A stretch of DNA of 45,115 nucleotides, taken from NCBI GenBank assembly GCA_007121655.1, contig SKKD01000120.1, positions 1-45,115 on the forward strand, read 5' to 3'. The notes below the pieces were generated by a model, which was not told where the DNA came from, searched no databases, and saw only the letters and a list, made by a program, of their open reading frames with translations. Shown piece by piece: positions 19,380 to 28,551 of this stretch. Both the position numbers and the translations under genes were made by a program. Origin of the DNA: Desulfonatronovibrio sp. GTDB taxonomy: Bacteria > Desulfobacterota > Desulfovibrionia > Desulfovibrionales > Desulfonatronovibrionaceae. Each line of letters opens with the position of its first letter. Positions within the stretch are counted from its first letter, which is position 1.

Positions 19380-19901
19380 TTATTCATCTGGAATCAGCTG
19401 GAAGATTCCTGGAAGGTTTCTGTACTTTTCAGCATAATCAAGTCCGTAACCAACAATAAACCCTTTCTGCACGACAAAACCGGTGTAATCAACCCTGATC
19501 AGGACTTCCCTTCTTTCCTGTTTGTCAATAAGGGCACATAAGCTAACGGATTTTGGGCCCCTTTCCTCAAGAACCCGGCTCAGGTAAGAAACCGAGCGTC
19601 CGGTATCAACTATATCTTCTACAATCAACACGTTTTTGTCCTTGACGGAAATTTCCATGTCTTTGGAAAAAACTATTTTTCCGGTGGAGGTTGTATTGTC
19701 AGCATAACTGGACATGCGCACAAAGTCTATTTCAGGTTCTATGGACAATGATCTGATTAAGTCGGCGTAAAACACAAACGCCCCTTTGAGTACACACACA
19801 GCGACCAGGGGGCGGTCCTTGAAATCTCTGGATATTTGTGCGCCTAACCGGTGGATTTTGTTTCTGATAAGGTCAGGTCCAAAAATTTTTTCCAGCTTCA
19901 T
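19380..19901 (-). CDS. hpt: Hypoxanthine phosphoribosyltransferase
   Basis: LVAVCVLKGAFVFYADLIR; VLIVEDIVDTGRSVSYL; YGLDYAEKYRNLP. Confidence 0.96.
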   Translation of the reverse strand: MKLEKIFGPDLIRNKIHRLGAQISRDFKDRPLVAVCVLKGAFVFYADLIRSLSIEPEIDFVRMSSYADNTTSTGKIVFSKDMEISVKDKNVLIVEDIVDTGRSVSYLSRVLEERGPKSVSLCALIDKQERREVLIRVDYTGFVVQKGFIVGYGLDYAEKYRNLPGIFQLIPDE

Positions 19902-20136
19902 TTGTACTATCCTGACACTGATTAAAAAGTTCTGTGCTCAACGTTCAAAAAATTTAAGGTGCAAGGCTAGAAGAGTTCTATTCAGAATATGTTTGCCATT
20001 CCCGGAAAAGTTTAAATTTGAAGCAGCATCTTTTGGAAGCGCTCCACCCGGGCGCACCTGGACCGTACTAGCAAGTAACTTGAGATGACCTGTGTGCCTG
20101 GATTATTCGCTTTGCTCGCAACCCTTTGTGCCTGTG

Positions 20137-20237
20137 AGATTGCCGCGCTCGAAGACTCGCTCGCAAAGACTGGATAGTCACGCTCCTGGTTACGCCTCAC
20201 CTGTCATTGCGAGGGAGCGTAGCGACCGAAGCAATCT
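20137..20237. repeat. REP-like imperfect inverted repeat (CATTGCGAGGGAGCG...CGAAGCAATCT type)
   Basis: Arm 20203-20237 GTCATTGCGAGGGAGCGTAGCGACCGAAGCAATCT; degenerate reverse-complement arm 20137-20170 AGATTGCCGCGCTCGAAGACTCGCTCGCAAAGAC. Confidence 0.75.
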
Positions 20238-20315
20238 GCATGGCAAAAATTTAACATTCTGAATTTATTCCTTAAATGATTCAAGTTACTTGGAAGTTTC
20301 AACGTCTGCCGTGGA

Positions 20316-20783
20316 TTACATTTCCATAAGCATGGCGGTTTCATCGCAATCCGGAAATTTAGGGCAGCGCAGACAGTCAGCCCAGACCTTCTGGGGCAGG
20401 ACGTCCTTGGATATTTCAATAAAGCCAAGTCTCTTAAAAAAAGTTACCTGGTAAGTAAGGGTAAACACCTTGTAAATACCAAGGGTTATGGCTTCGCTCA
20501 GACATGATTCAACTATTTTTCTCCCCCATCCCACTCCCCTTAGATCCGAAACGATGGCCAGGGAGCGAATTTCTGCCAGGCTTTCCCAGACAATGCTCAA
20601 AGCGCAACACCCATAGATGGCCGGACCAGTATCTCCAGCAATCACGTAATAATCTCTTAAATGGCTGTAAAGATCACTGTAGGATCTGGGCAGGAGCAGT
20701 TCCTGTCTTGAACAGTCCATCAAGATGGCATGGATGGACTTGACATCACTTATTCTGGCCTTGCGTAAAAAAAATTTGTTCAA
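20316..20783 (-). CDS. GNAT N-acetyltransferase, short ArgA-like (TTG start overlapping the metH-like stop)
   Basis: ARISDVKSIHAILMDCSRQELLLPRSYSDLYSHLRDY; VSDLRGVGWGRKIVESCL; C-terminal VWADCLRCPKFPDCDETAM. Confidence 0.88.
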   Translation of the reverse strand: MNKFFLRKARISDVKSIHAILMDCSRQELLLPRSYSDLYSHLRDYYVIAGDTGPAIYGCCALSIVWESLAEIRSLAIVSDLRGVGWGRKIVESCLSEAITLGIYKVFTLTYQVTFFKRLGFIEISKDVLPQKVWADCLRCPKFPDCDETAMLMEM

Positions 20784-23209
20784 TTTTGTTTTTTCCGTTC
20801 TAATGGATTAACAGTCATCGCCACAAGTTTTTGAGCTATCCTGACAGCTGAGACCGCATCTTGTGCAAAACCGTCAGCCTTGATTTTTTCTGCGTATTCA
20901 GGTGTAACTACGGCCCCTCCAACCATTACTTTACAAGGAAGCTTATGTTCCTTGACAAGCTTGACGGCTTCCTCCATTTTTACCATGGTGGTGGTCATAA
21001 GAGCTGAAAGTCCAATTACTTGTGCCCTATGTTTTTCGGCGGTGTCAACTATCTCCTTTGCCGGCACATTCTTACCCATATCAACTACATTGAACCCATA
21101 GTTTTTGAGCATAAGGCAGACAATGTTTTTGCCGATGTCATGGATATCCCCTTCAACAGTTGCCATTATCACAGTAGGTCCCAAATCCTCTTCATCTTTT
21201 CTGAGCATGGGCTTAAGGAATTCAAAGCCCAGTTTCATTGTCTCCGCGCTAAGAATGAGCTGAGGAAGAAAATATTCCCGTTTCTCGTATTTTTCACCTA
21301 CAAGATTGATGGCTTTGATCATCTCCTGGTTAACTATATCAAAGGGCTCCCGGCCTTTTTCCAGCTCCTTTTCAAGAAGGGGGATAATTGTTTCTTTTTT
21401 TCCTTTAAGGACAGCTTCCTGAATGGTAGAAGCACATATCGTTTGCAAAGATCCCGGCTTGGCTATGGAGGGTTCGGAAGGCCTCCACCGGGAAAAATCC
21501 CTGATAAAATCTTCTGCCATTTTATCATGACCCAGGATGACCTTTGAAGCGGCCAGGGATTCCCTGATACGGACAGAACCAGGATTGGCTATTAGTGAAC
21601 TCATGCCGGCTGCAAGGCACATGGATAAAAAAGTTGAGTTGATAAGCTCTCTGGCCGGAAGACCAAAAGAAATGTTTGACAGCCCCATGATGGTGGCAAG
21701 TCCCCATTTTTCACGGCAATATCGAATTACCTCCAGGCAATCCAGAGCGGCCCCGGAACTGGAAGACAGAGTCAGGGCGAGGGCGTCAACAAGAATCAGC
21801 CTTCTGGGTATATTTAAATCATCGGCCTTTTCCAGAAGTCCTTCAATAATTTTGATACGTTCCGATGATGTAGCCGGAAGTGTTTTTCCTTTAAGGGGCA
21901 AAAGAATGAAGGGGGCTCCAAATTTTCGGCACAGAGGACCCATAATGTCCATTTTATCCTGTTCGCCGCTTATGGAATTAATCAGCGGGCTGCCTGGATA
22001 CTCAAGAAGAGTGCTTTTTATGGCATCGGGATTGCTTGAATCGATGCACAGAGGAAAGTCAAACCTGGAAATCAGCTCCCCGGTCAGGGCTGGAAGCAGC
22101 TGTTTCTCATCCACCATAGGAGCGCCGACATTGACATCAAGTATATCCGCCCCCTGGTCAATTTGTTCTTCAGCCAGCTCAAGAGCCCTGGTAAATTCAA
22201 AACCCTGAAGCTGTGAGGTAAGTTCCTTTTTGCCGGTGGGGTTGATCCTCTCACCGACTAAAACAGGGCTGTAATTGAATCCAAGAGGGACACTTCTGCT
22301 TCTGGAGGTCAGGATCAGGCAGGGCTTTTCCCGGGGCAGGGGCTTTTGGTACTTATAGTTTTCCGTCGCTTCCCTGAGAGCTTTGATGTGATCAGGAGTG
22401 GTCCCGCAGCAACCTCCAAACATTTTTACGCCCATTTTCAAAAAAGGGATCAACCTGCCGGCAAGTTCATCAGGTCCCAGTTTGAAAACAGTATGGCCAT
22501 TTTCTAAAACAGGGAGACCGGCATTGGGCTGGATGAGCAGAGGAGTATCAAGTCTTGGCAGCATGGATTCAACCAGGGGGATAAAATCATCCGGACCGGA
22601 ACTGCAGTTTATGGAGATTATATCAATTCCCAGGTTTTGCATTGTATCCAGAAAAATATCAGGCAAGGTCCCGGTGAGGCTTTGCCCCTGCTCAAAAGTC
22701 ATGGAAATGGCGATAGGTAGATTACATACTTCTCTGGCCGCAATAACCACAGCCCTGGCTTCAGCCAGGTCAAAATGAGTCTCTCCCAGGATAAGATCAG
22801 CCCCGCCCTGAACAAGACCGGTAATCTGTTCCTTGAAAGCGGAAAGCATTTGGGTAAATTCAATATCTCCCAAAGGAGACAGCATTTTTCCTGTCGGCCC
22901 GACGCTGCCGGCAATATATGCCCTGCCTCCCGCGGCCTGACGGGCTATCCGGACCATCTTCCGGTTGAATTCAACCGGTTTTATTTTAGGTCCCAATTTA
23001 TATCTGGAACCGCCAAAGGTGTTGGTGGTTATGACTTGGGCGCCGGAAGCAACATAAATATCATGTACTTCCCTGATTATTTCCGGGTTTTCCATTCCCA
23101 GCTCTTCAGGGGACTGGCCCGGCTTCAGACCTCTGGACTGAAGCAGGGTACCCATTCCTCCGTCGAAAATAATTATCTGGTCGTTATTTATCAGTCTTAA
23201 AAAACTCAT
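20780..23209 (-). CDS. metH: Cobalamin-dependent methionine synthase (homocysteine, pterin, cap and B12 modules; no reactivation domain)
   Basis: FDGGMGTLLQSRGL; FGGCCGTTPDHI; GERINPTGKKEL; ILDVNVGAP; B12 motif GDIHDIGKNIVCLMLKNYGFNVVDMGKNVP; protein ends about 90 residues after the B12 motif. Confidence 0.95.
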   Translation of the reverse strand: MSFLRLINNDQIIIFDGGMGTLLQSRGLKPGQSPEELGMENPEIIREVHDIYVASGAQVITTNTFGGSRYKLGPKIKPVEFNRKMVRIARQAAGGRAYIAGSVGPTGKMLSPLGDIEFTQMLSAFKEQITGLVQGGADLILGETHFDLAEARAVVIAAREVCNLPIAISMTFEQGQSLTGTLPDIFLDTMQNLGIDIISINCSSGPDDFIPLVESMLPRLDTPLLIQPNAGLPVLENGHTVFKLGPDELAGRLIPFLKMGVKMFGGCCGTTPDHIKALREATENYKYQKPLPREKPCLILTSRSRSVPLGFNYSPVLVGERINPTGKKELTSQLQGFEFTRALELAEEQIDQGADILDVNVGAPMVDEKQLLPALTGELISRFDFPLCIDSSNPDAIKSTLLEYPGSPLINSISGEQDKMDIMGPLCRKFGAPFILLPLKGKTLPATSSERIKIIEGLLEKADDLNIPRRLILVDALALTLSSSSGAALDCLEVIRYCREKWGLATIMGLSNISFGLPARELINSTFLSMCLAAGMSSLIANPGSVRIRESLAASKVILGHDKMAEDFIRDFSRWRPSEPSIAKPGSLQTICASTIQEAVLKGKKETIIPLLEKELEKGREPFDIVNQEMIKAINLVGEKYEKREYFLPQLILSAETMKLGFEFLKPMLRKDEEDLGPTVIMATVEGDIHDIGKNIVCLMLKNYGFNVVDMGKNVPAKEIVDTAEKHRAQVIGLSALMTTTMVKMEEAVKLVKEHKLPCKVMVGGAVVTPEYAEKIKADGFAQDAVSAVRIAQKLVAMTVNPLERKKQN

Positions 23210-23414
23210 TCTTTGAGCCTTTTACCTCTGGAGTTGTAAAATAACCGGCCGAAAAAAACAAAAGCCGGTAATGGAGATTTGATCATTGACAAAGAATATT
23301 GCATACTGAAATTTATTGAAAAGGACAAATAAAAACTATAAGCTGTCAAACTTGGATGGCGGAATTCAATAGCCCGTTGCAGGTAGTCAGCAGCCAGCAA
23401 GAAAAAAATATTTC

Positions 23415-24371
23415 ATGAATACAAAAGAAAACAACCCGAAAAAGCACAAAGAAGCCAAAGAAAAGACCGAACCGGTTGTCAAGGATATATGCGCGAGGCC
23501 CAACTCCACGCCTTCAGTCAGAGATCCTTTAAGGATATATATGCGTGAGCTGGGGCGGTTTCCTCCTTTGTCAGCAGAAGAGGAATTTGAGCTTGCCAGA
23601 AAATTCCGTGACGAAGGTGACCATGACGCGGCCTTAAAGCTTGTGACCTCCAATCTGCGCCTGGTGGTCAGGATTGCCATGGAGTTTCAACGCAAGTGGA
23701 TGAAAAATGTCCTCGACTATATCCAGGAAGGTAATGTCGGACTTATGAAAGCGTTGAAGAAATTTGACCCGGACAAGGGGATCAAGTTTTCCTATTATGC
23801 AGCCTTCTGGATCAGGGCCTACATACTGAAATTTATCATGGACAATTGGAGAATGGTTAAGGTCGGCACCACCCAGGCCCAGCGTAAACTTTTTTATAAC
23901 TTGAGCAAAGAAAAGCAACGTCTTGAATCTCTGGGCATATCTCCCGATTCGGACACCATATCACAGAACCTGGATGTTTCAGAAGCCGAGGTTGTTGAAA
24001 TGGGGCAGAGGCTTGGTCAGTACGACCTGTCACTGGATATGCCCTACACAGATGATTCCGAGATGACTCCCATGAATTTTATCCCGGCAATAGGACAAGG
24101 TGTTGAGGAGATTCTCTTGCAGGAAGAGACAGCGGATATTCTTAATCAGAATATCAAGGAACTCATGCATAAGCTGAATGACAAGGAAAAAGCCATAATC
24201 GAGATGAGACTCCTTGCTGAATCCCCTGTTACACTCAGAGAGATAGGAGAGAAATACGGCATTACCAGAGAGAGGGTCAGACAGATTGAAGCCAGGCTCC
24301 TGGAGAAAATCAAGACCCACATCGAGGGAAATGTCAGTGATTTCTCCCGGGATTGGATAGACAGTGATTGA
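23415..24371 (+). CDS. rpoH: RpoH-type sigma-70 family sigma factor
   Basis: DPLRIYMRELGRFPPLSAEEEFELARKF; GLMKALKKFDPDKGIKFSYYAAFWIRAYI; RpoH-box-like TTQAQRKLFYNLSKEK; region 4.2 LREIGEKYGITRERVRQIEARLLEKI. Confidence 0.9.
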   Translation: MNTKENNPKKHKEAKEKTEPVVKDICARPNSTPSVRDPLRIYMRELGRFPPLSAEEEFELARKFRDEGDHDAALKLVTSNLRLVVRIAMEFQRKWMKNVLDYIQEGNVGLMKALKKFDPDKGIKFSYYAAFWIRAYILKFIMDNWRMVKVGTTQAQRKLFYNLSKEKQRLESLGISPDSDTISQNLDVSEAEVVEMGQRLGQYDLSLDMPYTDDSEMTPMNFIPAIGQGVEEILLQEETADILNQNIKELMHKLNDKEKAIIEMRLLAESPVTLREIGEKYGITRERVRQIEARLLEKIKTHIEGNVSDFSRDWIDSD

Positions 24372-25134
24372 CAGACTGGTCCGGGTCAGACACAAGGCAA
24401 AAATCTTGGCAGGAAAATGCAGTCTGGAATTTTACAACCATTTTTCCTCAGAGCATGTCCTGTCCAGAGAGGTTTTTTTCAGTCACCCCATGATTGCCAG
24501 ACTTCGTGAGGATGTTTTGCCTTTTTTGAATGACGGCTTTGGTCACGGGATTGAACATTCAAAAAAAGTGGCCATTGATGCCGGCGTGTTGGTAATGGTT
24601 GAAAAAAGAAGATGGAATAGTCCCCAAGAAATCAAACGGCTATGTGTTCTAGCCCAGATGTCCGGTCTTCTCCATGATATTTGTCGTCAGGATGAAGCTC
24701 ACGCTCAAAAAGGCGCAGAGTTTTCTTTGGTGATTCTACAAGACTATGCCATTTCCGATCAGGACCGAAAAAATATCGCCTTTGCAGTTGCCAACCACGA
24801 AGCCTTCAGGGAGACGATCCAGGCTGAAGACCATAGACAGCAGCTTTTAAGTGACATCCTGTACGACGCCGACAAATTTCGCTGGGGTCCTGACAATTTT
24901 ATAACCACCTTGTGGGAAATTTGCTGTTATGAAGAATGGTCGCTACAGGAAATAGTTGCCAGGTTTCCAAAGGGCCTGGATGTCATAAAAAAAATAAATG
25001 AAACTTTCAGAACGGAAACAGGAAGAATCTACGGGCCCGAGTTTATCAGATGCGGCCTGGAGGTGGGGGGCCAGGTATATAAACTTCTCCTGGAAGACAG
25101 CAGGTCCAATGATGTTCACAGTGGTCATGTTTGA
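24364..25134 (+). CDS. HD-domain metal-dependent phosphohydrolase (GTG start, overlaps rpoH end by 8 nt)
   Basis: FGHGIEHSKKVAIDAG, SGLLHDICRQDEAH, VANHEAF, YDADKFRW: HD superfamily pattern. Confidence 0.85.
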   Translation: MIDRLVRVRHKAKILAGKCSLEFYNHFSSEHVLSREVFFSHPMIARLREDVLPFLNDGFGHGIEHSKKVAIDAGVLVMVEKRRWNSPQEIKRLCVLAQMSGLLHDICRQDEAHAQKGAEFSLVILQDYAISDQDRKNIAFAVANHEAFRETIQAEDHRQQLLSDILYDADKFRWGPDNFITTLWEICCYEEWSLQEIVARFPKGLDVIKKINETFRTETGRIYGPEFIRCGLEVGGQVYKLLLEDSRSNDVHSGHV

Positions 25135-25174
25135 TAATTCAGCGTACAACCTTAAAAAATTCCAACGATAATTA

Positions 25175-26884
25175 ATGATAAAGATATTTTTCGCCTTTTG
25201 GCTTTCAGCTCTTTTTTTGACAGCCGGATGTGCAGCTATGCCTGAGCCTGTGACAACTCCCCAGGAATGGAAGTTGTCATCAGAGGCAACTCTTACCTAT
25301 TATTATCTTAGAGCCCAGGATGAGTCGGCCAGGGGAAGGTTTCTTGAATCCGCCGAGGTGCTCAAAAAAGCAGTGGAAGCAAGTCCCGGACCGGCCCTGT
25401 ACATTGAGATGGCCAGATCCTATTGGCTGGGTCAGGATAAAAATATGGCTTTGGAGTCCATGCAGGAAGCCGTGCAGAAGTTTCCGGAAGCCCGTGAACT
25501 TTACTTTTTCCTGACCGAGCTGTTTCTTGCGGACAATAAGAAAAGCGAAGCAGTGGACGTACTGGAAAAGTATATCGAAATTGCTCCCTATGATCTTGAA
25601 GTATATCAGGACCTGGCTTCTTTTTATGTTGAAATGAGAAATTATCCCAAGGTACTGGATTTACTCGGGCAAATTCCTGATGACAAGAAAGCTCCGGAAA
25701 TTTTATATTACATGGGCCGGGCAAGCAGTGAACTCGGCAATTACAAAAAAGCACTTTCTTTTTTAGAGAGAGCCGTTAATAAAGACCCTGCTTTTCTTCA
25801 GGCATGGGCCGAGCTGGCTTTTATTTACGAACGGAAAAAAGATTATCTTCAAGCGGAAGAAATATATGAGAAGCTTTTGAGCATTGGTGAACGTAATCCT
25901 GAATTGATCCAACGCATCATTGAGCTGAATCTCAAGTTGAACGATCCGGACAAGGCCTTGATGTTTTTTGATAAAGGGCCGGAAGACTATCAGTTCCGTC
26001 TTGACGTGGCCTATCAGTTTATTATTAACAGCTTTTATGATCACGCCTATGAGGTCCTTCAGGGAATCATGCAGAAAGGGGCTTATCCTCCAACCGTATA
26101 TTTTTATCTTGCTCTCATTGCTTATGAAGGATGGTCTGATCCGGACGATGCTTTAAATTATCTGATAAATGTCCCTGAGGGAGATTATTATCATCTGCAG
26201 GCTTTGTCATTCAGCGTCCAAATATATTTTGATCAGCAACAATATGTTCAAGCTCTTGAACTGGTCAGAAAGGGTCGCGAGATACATCCTTCGGAGAGCA
26301 GGTTTTTTATCTTTGAGTCCATTATTCTTGAAGTTCTGGATGAATATTCTAAAGCTCTGTACATAATTCATTCCGGACTGGAAACATGGCCCACAGACAC
26401 CGACCTGCTTTTCAGAAAAGGTGTTATCAAGGATAAACTGGGAGATAAGGATAAAAGCATCGAAGTTATGGAAGAAATCATCGCCATCGACCAGGACCAT
26501 CATGAAGCCCTCAATTATATCGGATATACACTGGCGGAACAAAACAGGGATACAGACAGGGCTCTTGTGCTCATCAACAGGGCGCTGAGCATTGATCCTG
26601 CGAACGGTTATTATATAGACTCACTTGCCTGGGTTTATTACATGCAGGGCAAATACGACAATGCCTGGAAAGAAATTCAACGTGCTGTTGAGTTTGTTGA
26701 CGACGATCCCATAATCTGGGAGCATTACGGTGATATTGCCCAGGCCATGGGTATTCAGGACCAGGCCTTTTATGGTTACCAAATGGCCCTGGAAAATGAG
26801 CCTGAGGATCATGATAAAATTTTATCAAAAATTGAAGTGCTCAGAGATACATTACAGAAAGAAGAAAAGGGAAGTAATTTGTAA
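25175..26884 (+). CDS. Tetratricopeptide-repeat lipoprotein
   Basis: Lipobox LTAGC; multiple TPR units (ALNYIGYTLAEQNRDTDRALVLINRALSIDPANGYYIDSLAWVYYMQGKYDNAWKEIQRA). Confidence 0.93.
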   Translation: MIKIFFAFWLSALFLTAGCAAMPEPVTTPQEWKLSSEATLTYYYLRAQDESARGRFLESAEVLKKAVEASPGPALYIEMARSYWLGQDKNMALESMQEAVQKFPEARELYFFLTELFLADNKKSEAVDVLEKYIEIAPYDLEVYQDLASFYVEMRNYPKVLDLLGQIPDDKKAPEILYYMGRASSELGNYKKALSFLERAVNKDPAFLQAWAELAFIYERKKDYLQAEEIYEKLLSIGERNPELIQRIIELNLKLNDPDKALMFFDKGPEDYQFRLDVAYQFIINSFYDHAYEVLQGIMQKGAYPPTVYFYLALIAYEGWSDPDDALNYLINVPEGDYYHLQALSFSVQIYFDQQQYVQALELVRKGREIHPSESRFFIFESIILEVLDEYSKALYIIHSGLETWPTDTDLLFRKGVIKDKLGDKDKSIEVMEEIIAIDQDHHEALNYIGYTLAEQNRDTDRALVLINRALSIDPANGYYIDSLAWVYYMQGKYDNAWKEIQRAVEFVDDDPIIWEHYGDIAQAMGIQDQAFYGYQMALENEPEDHDKILSKIEVLRDTLQKEEKGSNL

Positions 26885-27654
26885 TGTCTTTTATTTTCCG
26901 ACTGACAGTTTTTTTTCTGTTGTTGACCCTGGTTTTGGGCTGCGCTCCCAGAGTTGTTCCTGTTGAGAGGCCTCCTGAAGCGGTCTGGAATGAATTTCGT
27001 TCAGGTATAGTAGAATTTCCCCCCGAACAATCTTTCCTGATCAGCGCTTCTGTAACCTTTATTACTCCCGGGCAGAGAAACAGAGTACAGTCTACTCTCT
27101 GGGGACGTATTGGGTATCCTATTCGTATGGATCTGAGTGCGGGTTTCGGACAAACCATTGCCATGTGGTCAGAAGATGAACATTTCTGGGAAGCTTATTT
27201 TCCAGGTGAGAACATAAAATATTTACATCATGACGGCAGTATGGGCGCCAGCATCCTTGGGTATCCCACTGCCCTTGACCTCAGGCAGACAGCAAGGGTC
27301 CTGTTGGGAGCTTTTGACGAACTTATTCCTGAAAATTTTCACGAGGTCAGAAGCTATAACGGCATGTGGGAATATTATTTCCAGGACCATGATGTAAGAA
27401 GCATGATTATAGCCCAGGACGGTTCTGTCTCCTCAATCACCGGCCAAGGCTGGATGGTGGAACTTTCAGCCAGGAGGGATGAGGAGTCGTTTCGTTATTA
27501 TTCCAGAATCGACATGCAGCTTTCAGAAAAAGAAAGAGCGTTGATCAGGATCAGGTCCATCCGGATAGACGATCAGCAATGGGATGAGGACCAACTTGTT
27601 TTGAATATTCCGCCAGATGCAGAGATAGTATATCTGCCTGGTTTCTCCATGTAA
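26884..27654 (+). CDS. LolB/DUF4292-like outer-membrane lipoprotein
   Basis: Lipobox LVLGC; AVWNEFRSG....FLISASVTFITPGQRNRVQSTLWGRIGYPIRMDLSAGFGQTIAMW pattern; stop/start overlap with the upstream TPR gene. Confidence 0.65.
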   Translation: MSFIFRLTVFFLLLTLVLGCAPRVVPVERPPEAVWNEFRSGIVEFPPEQSFLISASVTFITPGQRNRVQSTLWGRIGYPIRMDLSAGFGQTIAMWSEDEHFWEAYFPGENIKYLHHDGSMGASILGYPTALDLRQTARVLLGAFDELIPENFHEVRSYNGMWEYYFQDHDVRSMIIAQDGSVSSITGQGWMVELSARRDEESFRYYSRIDMQLSEKERALIRIRSIRIDDQQWDEDQLVLNIPPDAEIVYLPGFSM

Positions 27655-27676
27655 GAATCAGCTAGAGAGGATTTAA

Positions 27677-28042
27677 ATGACAACTAATCATCATGGCTAC
27701 CTATGTAAATCCGGAGAACAAAGTCTGGGACCATTTGAACTTTTCTTAGTCGGCTGGAAACTCATACTAAGTGAGACAATCTGGTTTTTAAAAAGTCGTG
27801 GCCGCATTTGGGAATCGAAACAGCTGAAGAAACGTTTGAAAGTCGAAAATATACGGCTTGCCGAACTGGTGCAGAAGAAAGCTGAAGAGAATAAATACAG
27901 CCTGGATCTTATGGATCCCGAGGTTGAGCTGGCTTTGGGTCAAATTGATCTTTTAAAGGAAGAGATCATATATCTGGAAAATGAATTTCGCACAAAACGG
28001 AATATTTTTGTTGAAAATCGTAAGCAAAAGTACCTGAAATAA
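27677..28042 (+). CDS. Small hypothetical protein, predicted helical/coiled coil
   Basis: 121-aa ORF between a co-directional lipoprotein gene and rpiB; SD-like AGAGAGGA upstream; charged heptad-like LGQIDLLKEEIIYLENEF. Confidence 0.7.
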   Translation: MTTNHHGYLCKSGEQSLGPFELFLVGWKLILSETIWFLKSRGRIWESKQLKKRLKVENIRLAELVQKKAEENKYSLDLMDPEVELALGQIDLLKEEIIYLENEFRTKRNIFVENRKQKYLK

Positions 28043-28062
28043 CAGGTCTATTAGGATCCTTT

Positions 28063-28500
28063 ATGCAAACGCACACTGTTGTCTTTGGTTCGGATCATGC
28101 CGGCCTTAATCTAAAAAAATTTTTGATGGACCGTTTGGGGGATGACAATAAAATTATTGACTTCGGGCCTGTTCAGAAGGCAAGTTGCGATTACCCGGTT
28201 TATGCAAAGGAACTTTGTAAAAAAGTTCTGGAACTTCAATGCCCGGGGATTTTGATCTGTGGCTCCGGGATAGGAATGTCCATCACAGCCAATCGAATGA
28301 GGGGTATCAGAGCCGCCCTTTGTCTGAATGAATATATGGCCAGAATGTCCAGATTGCATAATGACGCCAATGTGCTTTGTCTTGGAGAAAGGATAGTGGG
28401 TTTAGACCTGGCCGGAAGCATAATGGAAGCTTTTCTTTCCTCGCCATTTGAAGGGGGACGTCACCAGAAAAGAATTGATCTTATTGAAGAAGCTGTTTGA
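28063..28500 (+). CDS. rpiB: Ribose 5-phosphate isomerase B
   Basis: VFGSDHAGLNLKKFL; ILICGSGIGMSITANRMRGIRAALC; NDANVLCLGERIVG. Confidence 0.96.
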   Translation: MQTHTVVFGSDHAGLNLKKFLMDRLGDDNKIIDFGPVQKASCDYPVYAKELCKKVLELQCPGILICGSGIGMSITANRMRGIRAALCLNEYMARMSRLHNDANVLCLGERIVGLDLAGSIMEAFLSSPFEGGRHQKRIDLIEEAV

Positions 28501-28521
28501 GAGGACTATGTTTTTTTTTGT

Positions 28522-28551
28522 TACCCTGCAACCCTGCAACCCTGAACCCTT
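28522..28551. repeat. 8-bp tandem repeat ACCCTGCA
   Basis: ACCCTGCA ACCCTGCA ACCCTGAA CCCT in the rpiB-tkt intergenic region. Confidence 0.8.

Noticed and set aside
20012-20200. 62-aa ORF in the hpt-GNAT spacer
   Set aside because: Overlaps the REP-like inverted repeat; translation looks like repeat-derived sequence.
21537-22208. 223-aa ORF antisense to metH
   Set aside because: Shadow ORF; the opposite strand encodes conserved MetH domains throughout.
23340-23414. Possible sigma-54 promoter upstream of rpoH (TGGCGG...TTGCAG)
   Set aside because: The GG-to-GC spacing does not match the required -24/-12 geometry.
23210-23414. Possible cobalamin or SAM riboswitch upstream of metH
   Set aside because: I could not identify a conserved B12-box or SAM core in this short spacer.
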